The notes beneath the pieces are model-generated. The model had not been told where the DNA came from, searched no databases, and saw nothing but the letters and a program-made list of their open reading frames with translations. A program made the translations under genes and the position numbers. 5,907 bases of DNA from Pseudonocardia sp. (GTDB lineage: Bacteria; Actinomycetota; Actinomycetes; Mycobacteriales; Pseudonocardiaceae), in assembly GCA_030147065.1 (NCBI GenBank), contig JASLAP010000104.1, positions 1-5,907 on the forward strand, written 5' to 3'. Position 1 is the stretch's first letter, and each line of letters starts with the position of its first letter. This document shows, one piece after another, positions 1 through 5,880 of the stretch.

Positions 1-587
1 AGCACCGCCGGCTCGCGCAGCGGCTCCTCGGCCACCGCCGCAGCGGCCCGGTCGAGCACGCCGTCCAGCCGGCCGGCGGCGATGCCGGCCCGCACCAGGT
101 CGTCGACGACGTCTCGGCGCAGGTTGGCCAGCTCGGCCACCGCCGCGCCGACCGGGGCGACGACGAGCAGGTCGGGCAGCACCGGGCCGCGCCACAGCGC
201 GTCCGCGGCGCGCAGCAGCTCCAGCGCCTCCGGCGGGGGAGCGTCGGCCGCGCGGCGGCGCAGGGCGCGGGCCCGCACCGCGTCGCACTCGTCGGCGGTC
301 AGGACCAGGCGGTAGCCGCCGTCGAGGGTCTCCAGCCGGCCCGCGGCCGGCCCGAGGTGCGCACGCAGCCGGGAGATGTGGCTGTGCAGCGCGGCCCGCC
401 CGGTCTCCGGCGGCTCCCGCGGCCACAGCGCGTCGACCAGGTGGTCCACGCTCACCGCCGCGCCCCCGGCCAGCGCGAGCAGCGCCAGCACGGCCCGGCG
501 CTTGGGGCCGGGTACCTCGACCGCGGTGCCGTCGACGGTCAACCGCAGCGGACCGAGTACGTCGACCGCCACCGAGTGCCGTTCCAC
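1..587 (-). CDS. SARP/AfsR-family transcriptional regulator (winged-helix + BTAD), C-terminus cut by window edge
   Basis: Reading the minus strand from a GTG at 587 gives an uninterrupted frame to the left edge: 195 codons plus two bases. Residues about 6-95 look like the OmpR/PhoB-type winged helix of SARP proteins: an opening VDVLGPLRL strand, then PGPKRRAVLALLAL, the helix segment VDHLVDALWP, the recognition-helix-like region ALHSHISRLRAHLG, and the wing strand GGYRLVL. After residue about 105 comes a BTAD-like helical domain with the hallmark LWRGPVLPDL and later EEPLREPAVL. Such proteins bind promoter DNA, often direct repeats, and activate transcription; many control secondary metabolism. 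Whether this is a short SARP or a long AfsR/LuxR-like protein with an ATPase module cannot be told. The GTG at 587 is preferred over the in-frame GTG at 572 because a purine-rich ribosome site lies just upstream. It is divergent from the transporter operon, so it may regulate that operon, itself, or something outside the window. Confidence 0.9.
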   Translation of the reverse strand, partial: MERHSVAVDVLGPLRLTVDGTAVEVPGPKRRAVLALLALAGGAAVSVDHLVDALWPREPPETGRAALHSHISRLRAHLGPAAGRLETLDGGYRLVLTADECDAVRARALRRRAADAPPPEALELLRAADALWRGPVLPDLLVVAPVGAAVAELANLRRDVVDDLVRAGIAAGRLDGVLDRAAAAVAEEPLREPAV

Positions 588-591
588 CGCT

Positions 592-600
592 CCCCCTTCC
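592..600 (-). promoter_or_regulatory. Ribosome binding site of the SARP-type regulator
   Basis: On the minus strand the sequence GGAAGGGGG lies 4 nt upstream of the GTG at 587; its GGAAGG part is about 7 nt upstream. This purine run decides the start at 587 over the in-frame GTG at 572, which has no comparable upstream site. Confidence 0.6.
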
Positions 601-731
601 GGACGCAACGACGGAGGCCGCCCACGCGGGTCACCGAGCGGTCCGTGCGGCCATCCTGCCGCCCGCAGTGACCCGACGGGGAGCGCGGCGTTGGTCCCGA
701 CGGCCCCGCATCACGGTCGCGTTGCTCTACC

Positions 732-760
732 TTGCGCCGCCCCGCCCCCGGTGTCAGGCT
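732..760 (+). promoter_or_regulatory. Candidate weak promoter for the ABC importer operon
   Basis: TTGCGC at 732-737 and CAGGCT at 755-760 are separated by 17 nt. They resemble the actinomycete housekeeping pattern TTGAC(A/G) and TAG(A/G)(A/G)T only in part. A start near 767 would leave a leader of about 25 nt before the GTG at 792, which is reasonable. In G+C-rich DNA such matches arise readily, so this is a proposal only. Confidence 0.2.
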
Positions 761-780
761 CGCGTGATCTTTCCAGCGTC

Positions 781-786
781 GGGAGG
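781..786 (+). promoter_or_regulatory. Ribosome binding site of the solute-binding protein gene
   Basis: GGGAGG lies 5 nt before the GTG at 792 and 17 nt before the in-frame ATG at 804. The spacing supports GTG 792 as the start, although ATG 804 would still leave a usable signal peptide. Confidence 0.6.
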
Positions 787-791
787 CGGCT

Positions 792-1973
792 GTGTTCGGT
801 TCGATGAAGAGGCTCGCGGTCGTGCTGGCCGCCGGTGCGCTCGTGGCAGCGGGCTGCGCGGAGGAGCAGCCCGCCGCCGGGGGGCAGGGCGGCGGGGCCG
901 AGGAGGGCCCCTTCAAGGTCGGCGCGGTGCTGGACATCACCGGGGCCGGGGCCAGCCTCGGGGTGCCCGAGCGGGACACCCTGACCCTGTTGGCCGACCA
1001 GCTCAACGCCGAGGGCGGGATCGACGGCCGGCAGGTGGAGCTGATCATCGAGGACAACGCCTCCACCGAGGACGGCGCGGCCCGGGCCGCGACCAAGCTG
1101 ATCACCGAGGACCAGGTGGACATCCTGCTCGGGGCCAGCCGGACCGGGCCCAGCCTGGCCATGCGCCCGATCGCCGAGTCGACCCCGATCCCGATGATCT
1201 CGCTGGCCGCCAACGCGGCGATCGTCGACGGGTCGGAGTGGGTGTTCAAGACCGCCCAGAACGACTCGGTGGTGATCGAGAACATCGTCCAGGACGCGGC
1301 GGCCAAGGGCTACCGGACCCTGGCGCTGGCCCGGGACGCCTCCGGCTTCGGGGAGGGCGTGCAGCAGCTGTTCGACGAGATCGGCGGGCCGCTCGGGGTG
1401 AGCGTGGTGGCGGTGGAGAGCTTCGCCCCGGACGCCACCGACTTCACCGCGCAGATGGTCAACATCCGCAACGCGAACGCCGATGCCGTCGTCATCTGGG
1501 GCATCCCGCCGGCCGCCGGGCTGGCCCAGAAGGCCTACGCCCAGCTGGCCGTGGGCAAGCCCGTGTACCAGAGCCACGGCATCGGCAACCAGGTCTTCCT
1601 GGACACCGCCGCGGAGAGCGCCGACGGCCTGGTCGCGCCGCTGGGCCGGCTGGTGGTCGCCGACCAGCTGCCCGCCGACGACCCGCAGAAGCAGGTCATC
1701 ACCGACTTCATCGCGGCCTACCAGGCCGAGTACGGCAGCTCGCCGTCGACGTTCGCCGGGCACGCCTACGACGGCTGGCAGCTCGCGGTGGACGCGCTGC
1801 GCGCCGCGGGCAGCGACCCGAACGCCATCCGCGAGCACCTGGAGGGCGTCGACGACTTCGTCGGGGTGTCCGGCACGTTCAGCATGACCCCGGAGGACCA
1901 CAGCGGGCTGGACGCCGAGGACCTCGTGCTGGTCACCGTCAGCGGCGGGCAGTTCCAGCTCGCCGCGCCGTGA
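792..1973 (+). CDS. Solute-binding lipoprotein of a Liv/HAAT-type ABC importer, possibly specific for aromatic acids
   Basis: A 393-residue protein of usual family length. Residues 5-21 form a lipoprotein signal peptide (MKR, then a hydrophobic run) ending in VAAGC, with Cys22 as the expected lipidated residue. A Gly/Glu-rich spacer (23-40) precedes a type I periplasmic-binding fold (Peripla_BP_6-like) starting at FKVGAVLDITG. It should bind ligand outside the membrane and pass it to the permeases encoded next. Several motifs, ASLGVPERD (54-62), FKTAQND (152-158), VVIWG (233-237), VYQSHG (258-263), ADQLPADDP (290-298) and STFAGHAYDG (319-328), recall the CouP/RPA1789-like group associated with p-coumarate-type aromatics rather than classical leucine-binding proteins. 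That match is from memory and the substrate is inference. It is first in the operon; its stop lies 7 nt before the LivH-type start. Confidence 0.93.
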   Translation: MFGSMKRLAVVLAAGALVAAGCAEEQPAAGGQGGGAEEGPFKVGAVLDITGAGASLGVPERDTLTLLADQLNAEGGIDGRQVELIIEDNASTEDGAARAATKLITEDQVDILLGASRTGPSLAMRPIAESTPIPMISLAANAAIVDGSEWVFKTAQNDSVVIENIVQDAAAKGYRTLALARDASGFGEGVQQLFDEIGGPLGVSVVAVESFAPDATDFTAQMVNIRNANADAVVIWGIPPAAGLAQKAYAQLAVGKPVYQSHGIGNQVFLDTAAESADGLVAPLGRLVVADQLPADDPQKQVITDFIAAYQAEYGSSPSTFAGHAYDGWQLAVDALRAAGSDPNAIREHLEGVDDFVGVSGTFSMTPEDHSGLDAEDLVLVTVSGGQFQLAAP

Positions 1974-1980
1974 CCCGCTG

Positions 1981-2850
1981 ATGGCCGACCTGCTCCAGTT
2001 CGCCATCGCCGGGCTCTCCCAGGGGGCGGTCTACGCGCTGGTCGCGATGGGCTTCGTGGCGATCTTCTCGGTCAGCGGCGTGATCAACCTGGCGCAGGGC
2101 GAGTTCGCCGCGATCGCCGGGCTGGTCGCGCTGAGCGGGACCGGTGCCGGGCTGCCGCTGCCGGTCGCGATGCTGGTGGCGCTGCTGGTCGTGGCGGTGG
2201 TCGCGGTGCTCATGCAGCGGCTGGCCATCGCCCCGGTGCGCCGGATGACCACCCTGGTGTCGATCATCCTGACCCTCGGCGTGTCCACCGCGCTCAAGGC
2301 GCTGCTGCTGCTGCTCTACGGACCGCAGGGCCGCGGGCTGGCCCCGCTGCCCGGGTCCGACCTGGTGATCGGCGGGGTGTCGATCCGCGCCCAGGAGCTG
2401 TGGATCCTGGCGATCACCGCGGTGGTGGCGGTCGCGGTCGCCTTCTTCTACGACCGGACGATGATCGGCAAGGCGCTGCGCGCCTGCTCCGAGCAACCGG
2501 TCGCGGCCCGGCTGGTGGGGATCTCCCCGGTCGCCGCGGCCACGGTCGCGTTCGCGGTGGCCGGGCTGCTCGGGGCCACCGCGGGCCTGCTGGCCAGCCC
2601 GATCCAGCTCACCCAGTGGGACTCCGGGCTGCTGCTCGGGCTGAAGGGCTTCGTGGCCGCCACGCTGGGCGGGCTGGTGTCGATCCGCGGGGCGGTGGTC
2701 GGCGGGCTGCTGCTCGGCGTGCTGGAGTCGCTGGTCGCCGGGTACGTCGACTCCGGCTACCGGGACGCGGTCGCGTTCGTCCTGCTCATCGTGGTGCTGG
2801 TGGCCCGGCCGGGCGGCGTGTTCGGCCGGCACGCGCAGGCGAGGGTGTAG
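1981..2850 (+). CDS. livH: LivH-type ABC importer inner-membrane permease
   Basis: A 289-residue, strongly hydrophobic protein of normal LivH length, with about eight predicted membrane segments (roughly 9-32, 36-52, 61-78, 92-113, 139-157, 182-205, 222-251 and 262-276). Family hallmarks are the N-terminal GLSQGAVYALVAMGF (11-25), the VINLAQGEFA segment (34-43), the cytoplasmic ATPase-coupling loop GKALRACSEQPVAARLVGI (163-181), and the C-terminal LKGFVAATLGG and GAVVGGLLLGVLES stretches (221-250). It would form one half of the transmembrane pathway with the LivM-type domain. The start is ATG 1981, 7 nt after the previous stop. No purine-rich ribosome site is visible before it, so translation probably depends on ribosomes finishing the upstream gene. 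The stop is TAG, 3 nt before the next start. Confidence 0.95.
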   Translation: MADLLQFAIAGLSQGAVYALVAMGFVAIFSVSGVINLAQGEFAAIAGLVALSGTGAGLPLPVAMLVALLVVAVVAVLMQRLAIAPVRRMTTLVSIILTLGVSTALKALLLLLYGPQGRGLAPLPGSDLVIGGVSIRAQELWILAITAVVAVAVAFFYDRTMIGKALRACSEQPVAARLVGISPVAAATVAFAVAGLLGATAGLLASPIQLTQWDSGLLLGLKGFVAATLGGLVSIRGAVVGGLLLGVLESLVAGYVDSGYRDAVAFVLLIVVLVARPGGVFGRHAQARV

Positions 2851-2853
2851 CCG

Positions 2854-4812
2854 GTGAAGCGCCGTTCGGACCTGGTCGGGGTCGGTCTGCTGCTGGTCGG
2901 GCTGCTCCTGCTGCCGCTGCTGGTGCCGATCTGGGTGACCGGCACGATGGTCTACGCGACGATCTACGCGATCGCCGCGATCGGGCTGTCGCTGCTGATG
3001 GGGCTGGCCGGGCAGGTCAGCCTGGGGCACGCGTCGTTCTTCGCGGTCGGCGCCTACACCCAGGGCATCCTGGTGACCCGCACCGACCTGCCCGGCCCGG
3101 TCGCCGCGCTGGTCGCGGTGGTGCTGGCCATGCTGGCCGCGCTGCTGGTCGGGCTGCCGCTGCTGCGCCTGCGCGGGCACTACCTGGCGCTGGCCACCCT
3201 GGGCCTGGGGATCATCGTCACGGTGGTGGCCATCGAGACCCCGTTCCTGGGGGCCACCTCGGGGATCTTCGGCATCCCCAAGCCCGAGTTCGGCGGGCGC
3301 CGCTACGACTCCCCGGCCGAGTACCTGTGGCTGCTCACCCCGGTGGTGGTGCTGGCCATCGTGGCCGCGCGCAACGTCGTCGACAGCCGGGTCGGGCGCG
3401 CGCTCGGCGCGGTGAACGACTCCGAGGTGGCCGCCGAGACCCTCGGCGTGGACACCTTCCGGCTGCGGCTGCAGGTGTTCGTGCTGTCCGCCGGCTACGC
3501 CGGGGTGGCCGGGGTGTTCTTCGCGCACTGGCTGGCCGTGGTCAACCCGAACTCGGCGAACTTCGCGCTGTCGGTGGAGTTCCTGCTGATGGCGGTGCTC
3601 GGCGGGCTGGGCACGGTGTGGGGCGCCCTGGTCGGCGGGTTCGCCGTGGAGTTCCTCGACGAGGGGCTGCGCGAGACGATCCCACTGCTGGTTCCCGGGG
3701 CCACCGGCGAGGTGCAGCTGATCGGCTTCGGGCTGATGCTGACCCTGGTCATGATCTTCCTGCCCGGTGGGTTGCACCAGCTGTTCCGGTCGCTGACCGG
3801 GCGCCGGCCGGCGCCCGCGCTGGCCGCCGCCCCGGACACCGCCGCCGCCCCGGACACCGCCGCCACCCCGGCCACCCGGGCCGTGGCGGCAACTCCGGCC
3901 GCGCAGCCCTCGGCGGGCACCGCGGACCTGTCCCCACCCGATGCGGCGGACTCCGGGGACGGGCCGCTGCTGGCCCGCGAGGGCCGTCCGGAGCCGGGGA
4001 CGGTGCTGCTGTCGGTGCGCGGGCTGACCAAGCGCTACGGCGGCGTCGTCGCGGTGGACGGGGTGGACCTCGACGTCGCGGCCGGCGAGATCGTCGCGTT
4101 GATCGGGCCCAACGGCGCCGGCAAGACCACCTGCTTCAACATGGTCAGCGGCGTCACCGAGCCGACCGCCGGGACCGTGGAGCTGCGCGGCGAGCGGATC
4201 GACGGCCGCAAGCCGCACGTGTTCGCCCGCCACCGGGCCACCCGCACGTTCCAGAACCTGCAGGTCTTCGGCTCGGCCACGGTGCTGGGCAACGTGATGG
4301 TCGGGCGGCACCTGCGCAGCCGGGTCGGGCTGCTGCGCGGCGGCCTCGGCTTCGCCGCCCGGCGCGAGGAGCGCGAGATCGTCGCCGCGGCCCGCCGGGT
4401 GATCGACCTGGTCGGGCTGACCGCCGAGGCCGACCGCCCGGCCGCGGACCTGCCCTTCGGCCGGCAGCGGCTGATGGAGGTGGCCAGGGCGCTGGCCGTG
4501 GAGCCCGACCTGCTGCTGCTCGACGAGCCGATGGCCGGGCTGTCCGGGGCCGAGCGGCGCGAGCTGGCCCGGCTGCTGCGCCGGCTGCGGGCCGGCGGGA
4601 TGGGGATCGTGCTGGTCGAGCACGACGTGGAGGCGGTGCTGGCGCTGGCCGACCGGGTCGCGGTGCTCGACGACGGCGTGCTGATCGCGCTGGGCACCCC
4701 CCAGCAGATCCGCGCCGACCCGGCGGTGATCGCCGCCTACCTCGGTGTGGACGACGACGACCCGGAGGCCGAGCGGGCCCGGCAGGCGCTGGCGAGCGGA
4801 GGTGGCGCATGA
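2854..4812 (+). CDS. livM/livG: LivM-LivG fusion: ABC importer permease joined to ATPase
   Basis: One 652-residue chain combines two subunits that are separate in E. coli. Residues 1-312 are a LivM-type permease: hydrophobic N-terminus, GLAGQVSLGHASFFAVGAY (50-68), LRLRGHYLALATLG (104-117), coupling loop GRALGAVNDSEVAAETLGVD (181-200), and LMAVLGGLGTVWGALVGG (245-262). Residues about 313-383 are an Ala/Pro/Thr/Asp-rich, probably disordered linker containing a hexapeptide repeat. Residues about 385-630 are a LivG-type ATPase: Walker A GPNGAGKTT (418-426), Q-loop Gln467, signature LPFGRQ (533-538), Walker B LLLLDEP (553-559) and switch His590. A tail DDDDPEAERARQ follows the usual AYLG end. All catalytic motifs are intact. 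The start is GTG 2854, with GAGGG at 2841-2845 8 nt upstream and overlapping the end of the LivH gene. The stop overlaps the next ATG by 4 nt. The fusion fixes a 1:1 ratio of this permease and ATPase. Confidence 0.94.
   Translation: MKRRSDLVGVGLLLVGLLLLPLLVPIWVTGTMVYATIYAIAAIGLSLLMGLAGQVSLGHASFFAVGAYTQGILVTRTDLPGPVAALVAVVLAMLAALLVGLPLLRLRGHYLALATLGLGIIVTVVAIETPFLGATSGIFGIPKPEFGGRRYDSPAEYLWLLTPVVVLAIVAARNVVDSRVGRALGAVNDSEVAAETLGVDTFRLRLQVFVLSAGYAGVAGVFFAHWLAVVNPNSANFALSVEFLLMAVLGGLGTVWGALVGGFAVEFLDEGLRETIPLLVPGATGEVQLIGFGLMLTLVMIFLPGGLHQLFRSLTGRRPAPALAAAPDTAAAPDTAATPATRAVAATPAAQPSAGTADLSPPDAADSGDGPLLAREGRPEPGTVLLSVRGLTKRYGGVVAVDGVDLDVAAGEIVALIGPNGAGKTTCFNMVSGVTEPTAGTVELRGERIDGRKPHVFARHRATRTFQNLQVFGSATVLGNVMVGRHLRSRVGLLRGGLGFAARREEREIVAAARRVIDLVGLTAEADRPAADLPFGRQRLMEVARALAVEPDLLLLDEPMAGLSGAERRELARLLRRLRAGGMGIVLVEHDVEAVLALADRVAVLDDGVLIALGTPQQIRADPAVIAAYLGVDDDDPEAERARQALASGGGA
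3823..3876 (+). repeat. 18-bp in-frame tandem repeat in the LivM-LivG linker
   Basis: GCCGCCGCCCCGGACACC occurs twice in perfect tandem (3823-3840 and 3841-3858). A third copy (3859-3876) has two substitutions. The repeats encode AAAPDT, AAAPDT and AATPAT (residues 324-341). The unit is a multiple of three, so copy-number change would lengthen or shorten the linker without breaking the frame. Confidence 0.9.
4798..4802 (+). promoter_or_regulatory. Ribosome binding site of the LivF-type gene
   Basis: GGAGG lies inside the end of the LivM-LivG gene, 6 nt before the ATG at 4809, which itself overlaps the stop as ATGA. It is the strongest such site in the operon and supports the long LivF-type form over an internal GTG at 4971, which lacks a clear site. 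Confidence 0.75.
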
Positions 4813-5768
4813 CGGGCACCGGTCCGACCCGGGACGACCGGCCCGAAGCCGACCGGGGCGATGAGGACCCGGCCGGCCAGCACGGGGCTGGGCCGCACGG
4901 GGCTGGTTCCGGTGCTGCTCGGGCGGCCGCGGCGGGGCCCGCCGAGCCGCGCCGGGCCGGGACGGCTGCGGTGGAGGCAGCCGGATCGGGGTCGACCCGG
5001 GCGGGCACCTCCCCGACCGGCAGCGCGTCCGGCGGGATCGAGGCCGAGGCCGTGGAGGCCGGCTACGGGCGGATCGAGGTGCTGCACGGCGTCTCGCTGG
5101 TCGCCCGGCCGGGCGAGATCGTGGCCGTGGTCGGTGCGAACGGCGCCGGCAAGACGACCCTGCTCCGCGCGCTGTCGGGGCTGCTGCCGCCGACCGCGGG
5201 CCGGATCCGGCTCGGCGGCCAGGACGTCACCGGGCGCGGCCCGGAGGCGATCGCCGCGGCCGGGCTGGCGCACGTGCCGGAGAACCGGCTGGTCTTCCCG
5301 ACCCTGGCCGTCGCGGACAACCTGGCCCTGGGCGGCTGGACCCGCCGGCGTGACAAGGCCGGCCTGCGCGCCCGCCGCGACCAGGTGCTGGAGTACTTCC
5401 CGCGGCTGGCCGACCGGCTCGGCCAGGCCGCCGGCACGCTGTCCGGCGGCGAGCAGCAGATGCTGTCCATCGGCCGCGGGCTGATGGCCCGGCCGTCGGT
5501 GCTGATCCTCGACGAGCCCAGCCTCGGCCTGGCGCCCCGGGTAGTCCGGGAGATCTTCGCGACGCTGGGCCGGCTGCGCGCCGAGGAGGGGCCGGCGATC
5601 GTGCTGGTCGAGCAGAACGTGCGGGCCGCGTTCCGGGTGGCCGACCGGGCCACCGTGATGGACCGCGGCCGGGTGCTGCTCGAGGGCGCCCCCGCCGACC
5701 TGCTCGATGACGAGCGCGTCCAGCACGCCTACCTCGGCGGCGGCTACACCCTCACCCCCGACCCCTGA
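4809..5768 (+). CDS. livF: LivF-type ABC importer ATPase with long disordered N-terminal tail
   Basis: A 319-residue ATPase, about 80 longer than typical LivF (about 235). The extra length is an N-terminal tail (residues 1-76) rich in Gly, Ala, Arg, Thr and acidic residues, with no hydrophobic segment. The ATPase domain begins at IEAEAVEAGYGRIEVLHGVSL and shows Walker A GANGAGKTT (109-117), the LivF-typical VPENR with Glu158 at the Q-loop position, signature LSGGEQQML (211-219), Walker B VLILDEPSLGLAP (231-243) and VEQN (267-270), where Gln269 replaces the switch histidine. That replacement is usual for LivF. The protein should pair with the LivG-type domain to drive import. The start ATG 4809 overlaps the previous stop and has a good ribosome site. 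A shorter start at GTG 4971 (265 residues) is possible but less supported. It is the last gene of the operon. Confidence 0.94.
   Translation: MTGTGPTRDDRPEADRGDEDPAGQHGAGPHGAGSGAARAAAAGPAEPRRAGTAAVEAAGSGSTRAGTSPTGSASGGIEAEAVEAGYGRIEVLHGVSLVARPGEIVAVVGANGAGKTTLLRALSGLLPPTAGRIRLGGQDVTGRGPEAIAAAGLAHVPENRLVFPTLAVADNLALGGWTRRRDKAGLRARRDQVLEYFPRLADRLGQAAGTLSGGEQQMLSIGRGLMARPSVLILDEPSLGLAPRVVREIFATLGRLRAEEGPAIVLVEQNVRAAFRVADRATVMDRGRVLLEGAPADLLDDERVQHAYLGGGYTLTPDP
4880..4906 (+). repeat. Short direct repeat in the LivF N-terminal tail
   Basis: GCACGGGGCTGG occurs perfectly at 4880-4891 and 4895-4906, a 15-nt period that is in frame. It encodes the pentapeptide pattern QHGAG then PHGAG (residues 24-33). 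It suggests the tail grew by small in-frame duplications. Confidence 0.75.
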
Positions 5769-5790
5769 TCTGCCCGTCCCCCACCCGGGT

Positions 5791-5880
5791 CGAGCGAGCG
5801 GCGCGTTCGCCCAGCCGGGTTGAGCGAGCGGCGCGTTCGCCCAGCCGGGTTGAGCGAGCGGCGCGTTCGCCCAGCCGGAT
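5791..5880. repeat. Three tandem copies of a 30-bp unit after the importer operon
   Basis: Copies lie at 5791-5820, 5821-5850 and 5851-5880. The first 20 bases after position 1 are identical in all three. The only differences are the first base (C, T, T) and the penultimate base (G, G, A). The unit begins GAGCGAGCGGCGCG at its second base and ends CCCAGCCGGGT. The 10 bases before the array (5781-5790) match the end of the unit at 9 of 10 positions, so the array looks like 3.3 copies. The sequence after 5880 keeps only weak similarity. Each copy contains an inverted repeat, listed separately. Confidence 0.93.
5794..5870 (+). terminator. Candidate triple-hairpin 3' end of the importer transcript
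   Basis: Each 30-bp copy holds GCGAGCG, a 3-base loop GCG, then CGTTCGC (5794-5810, 5824-5840, 5854-5870). In plus-strand RNA this is a 7-bp stem with one G-U pair. In minus-strand RNA the same place is an A-C mismatch, so folding favours the operon strand. The first hairpin starts 26 nt after the LivF stop. There is no U-tract, so this may be a U-less terminator, a 3'-end stabiliser, or no RNA element at all. Confidence 0.35.

Larger units (their letters stand above)
588..791. promoter_or_regulatory. Divergent intergenic region between the regulator and the ABC importer operon
   Basis: These 204 bp separate two divergently read genes and must hold the start signals for both unless transcripts begin further out. 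No gene is supported here. Visible elements are an 8-bp direct repeat CCCGACGG at 672-679 and 696-703, a small inverted repeat GCGGC/GCCGC at 647-651 and 658-662, and one weak promoter-like pair on the plus strand, listed separately. No convincing minus-strand promoter was found. The CAGGAT-like hexamer (complement of 653-658) lacks a recognisable -35 partner. Confidence 0.6.

Noticed and set aside
721..758. A possible minus-strand promoter with CTGACA and TAGAGC.
   Set aside because: The spacer is 22 nt, too long for a normal -35/-10 pair, and the resulting start would be far from the regulator gene at 587.
668..1981. Large overlapping frames on both strands across the binding-protein gene.
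   Set aside because: They are Arg/Gly/Pro-rich shadows with no domain. The binding-protein frame has a signal peptide, lipobox and family motifs.
4450..4470. LPFGRQ in place of canonical LSGGQ in the LivG-type domain, considered as a degenerate signature.
   Set aside because: LivG-type ATPases commonly have L-(P/A/S)-(Y/F)-G-x-Q at this place, so the form is ordinary for the family.
1939..4623. An 894-codon open frame on the minus strand, antisense to the permease and ATPase genes, rich in Gln, His, Arg, Gly and Pro.
   Set aside because: It is the mirror of G/C-ending codons in the plus-strand genes. It has no recognisable domain and a nonsensical composition, while the plus-strand frames carry clear family motifs.
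2400..4808. A long plus-strand frame running out of frame through LivH and LivM-LivG and joining in frame with the LivF-type gene.
   Set aside because: Before 4809 it encodes Arg/Gly/Ala-rich sequence without domains and overlaps genes with clear motifs. The ATG at 4809 with its own ribosome site is the real start of the LivF-type protein.
4809..5768. Loss of the switch histidine (Gln269) and of the Q-loop glutamine (Glu158) in the LivF-type ATPase, considered as signs of inactivation.
   Set aside because: E. coli LivF shows the same VPE and VEQN patterns, so these are family traits and not damage.
5791..5880. The regular 30-bp repeats considered as a CRISPR array.
   Set aside because: The copies are directly abutting, with no unique spacers between them, and no cas gene is present.
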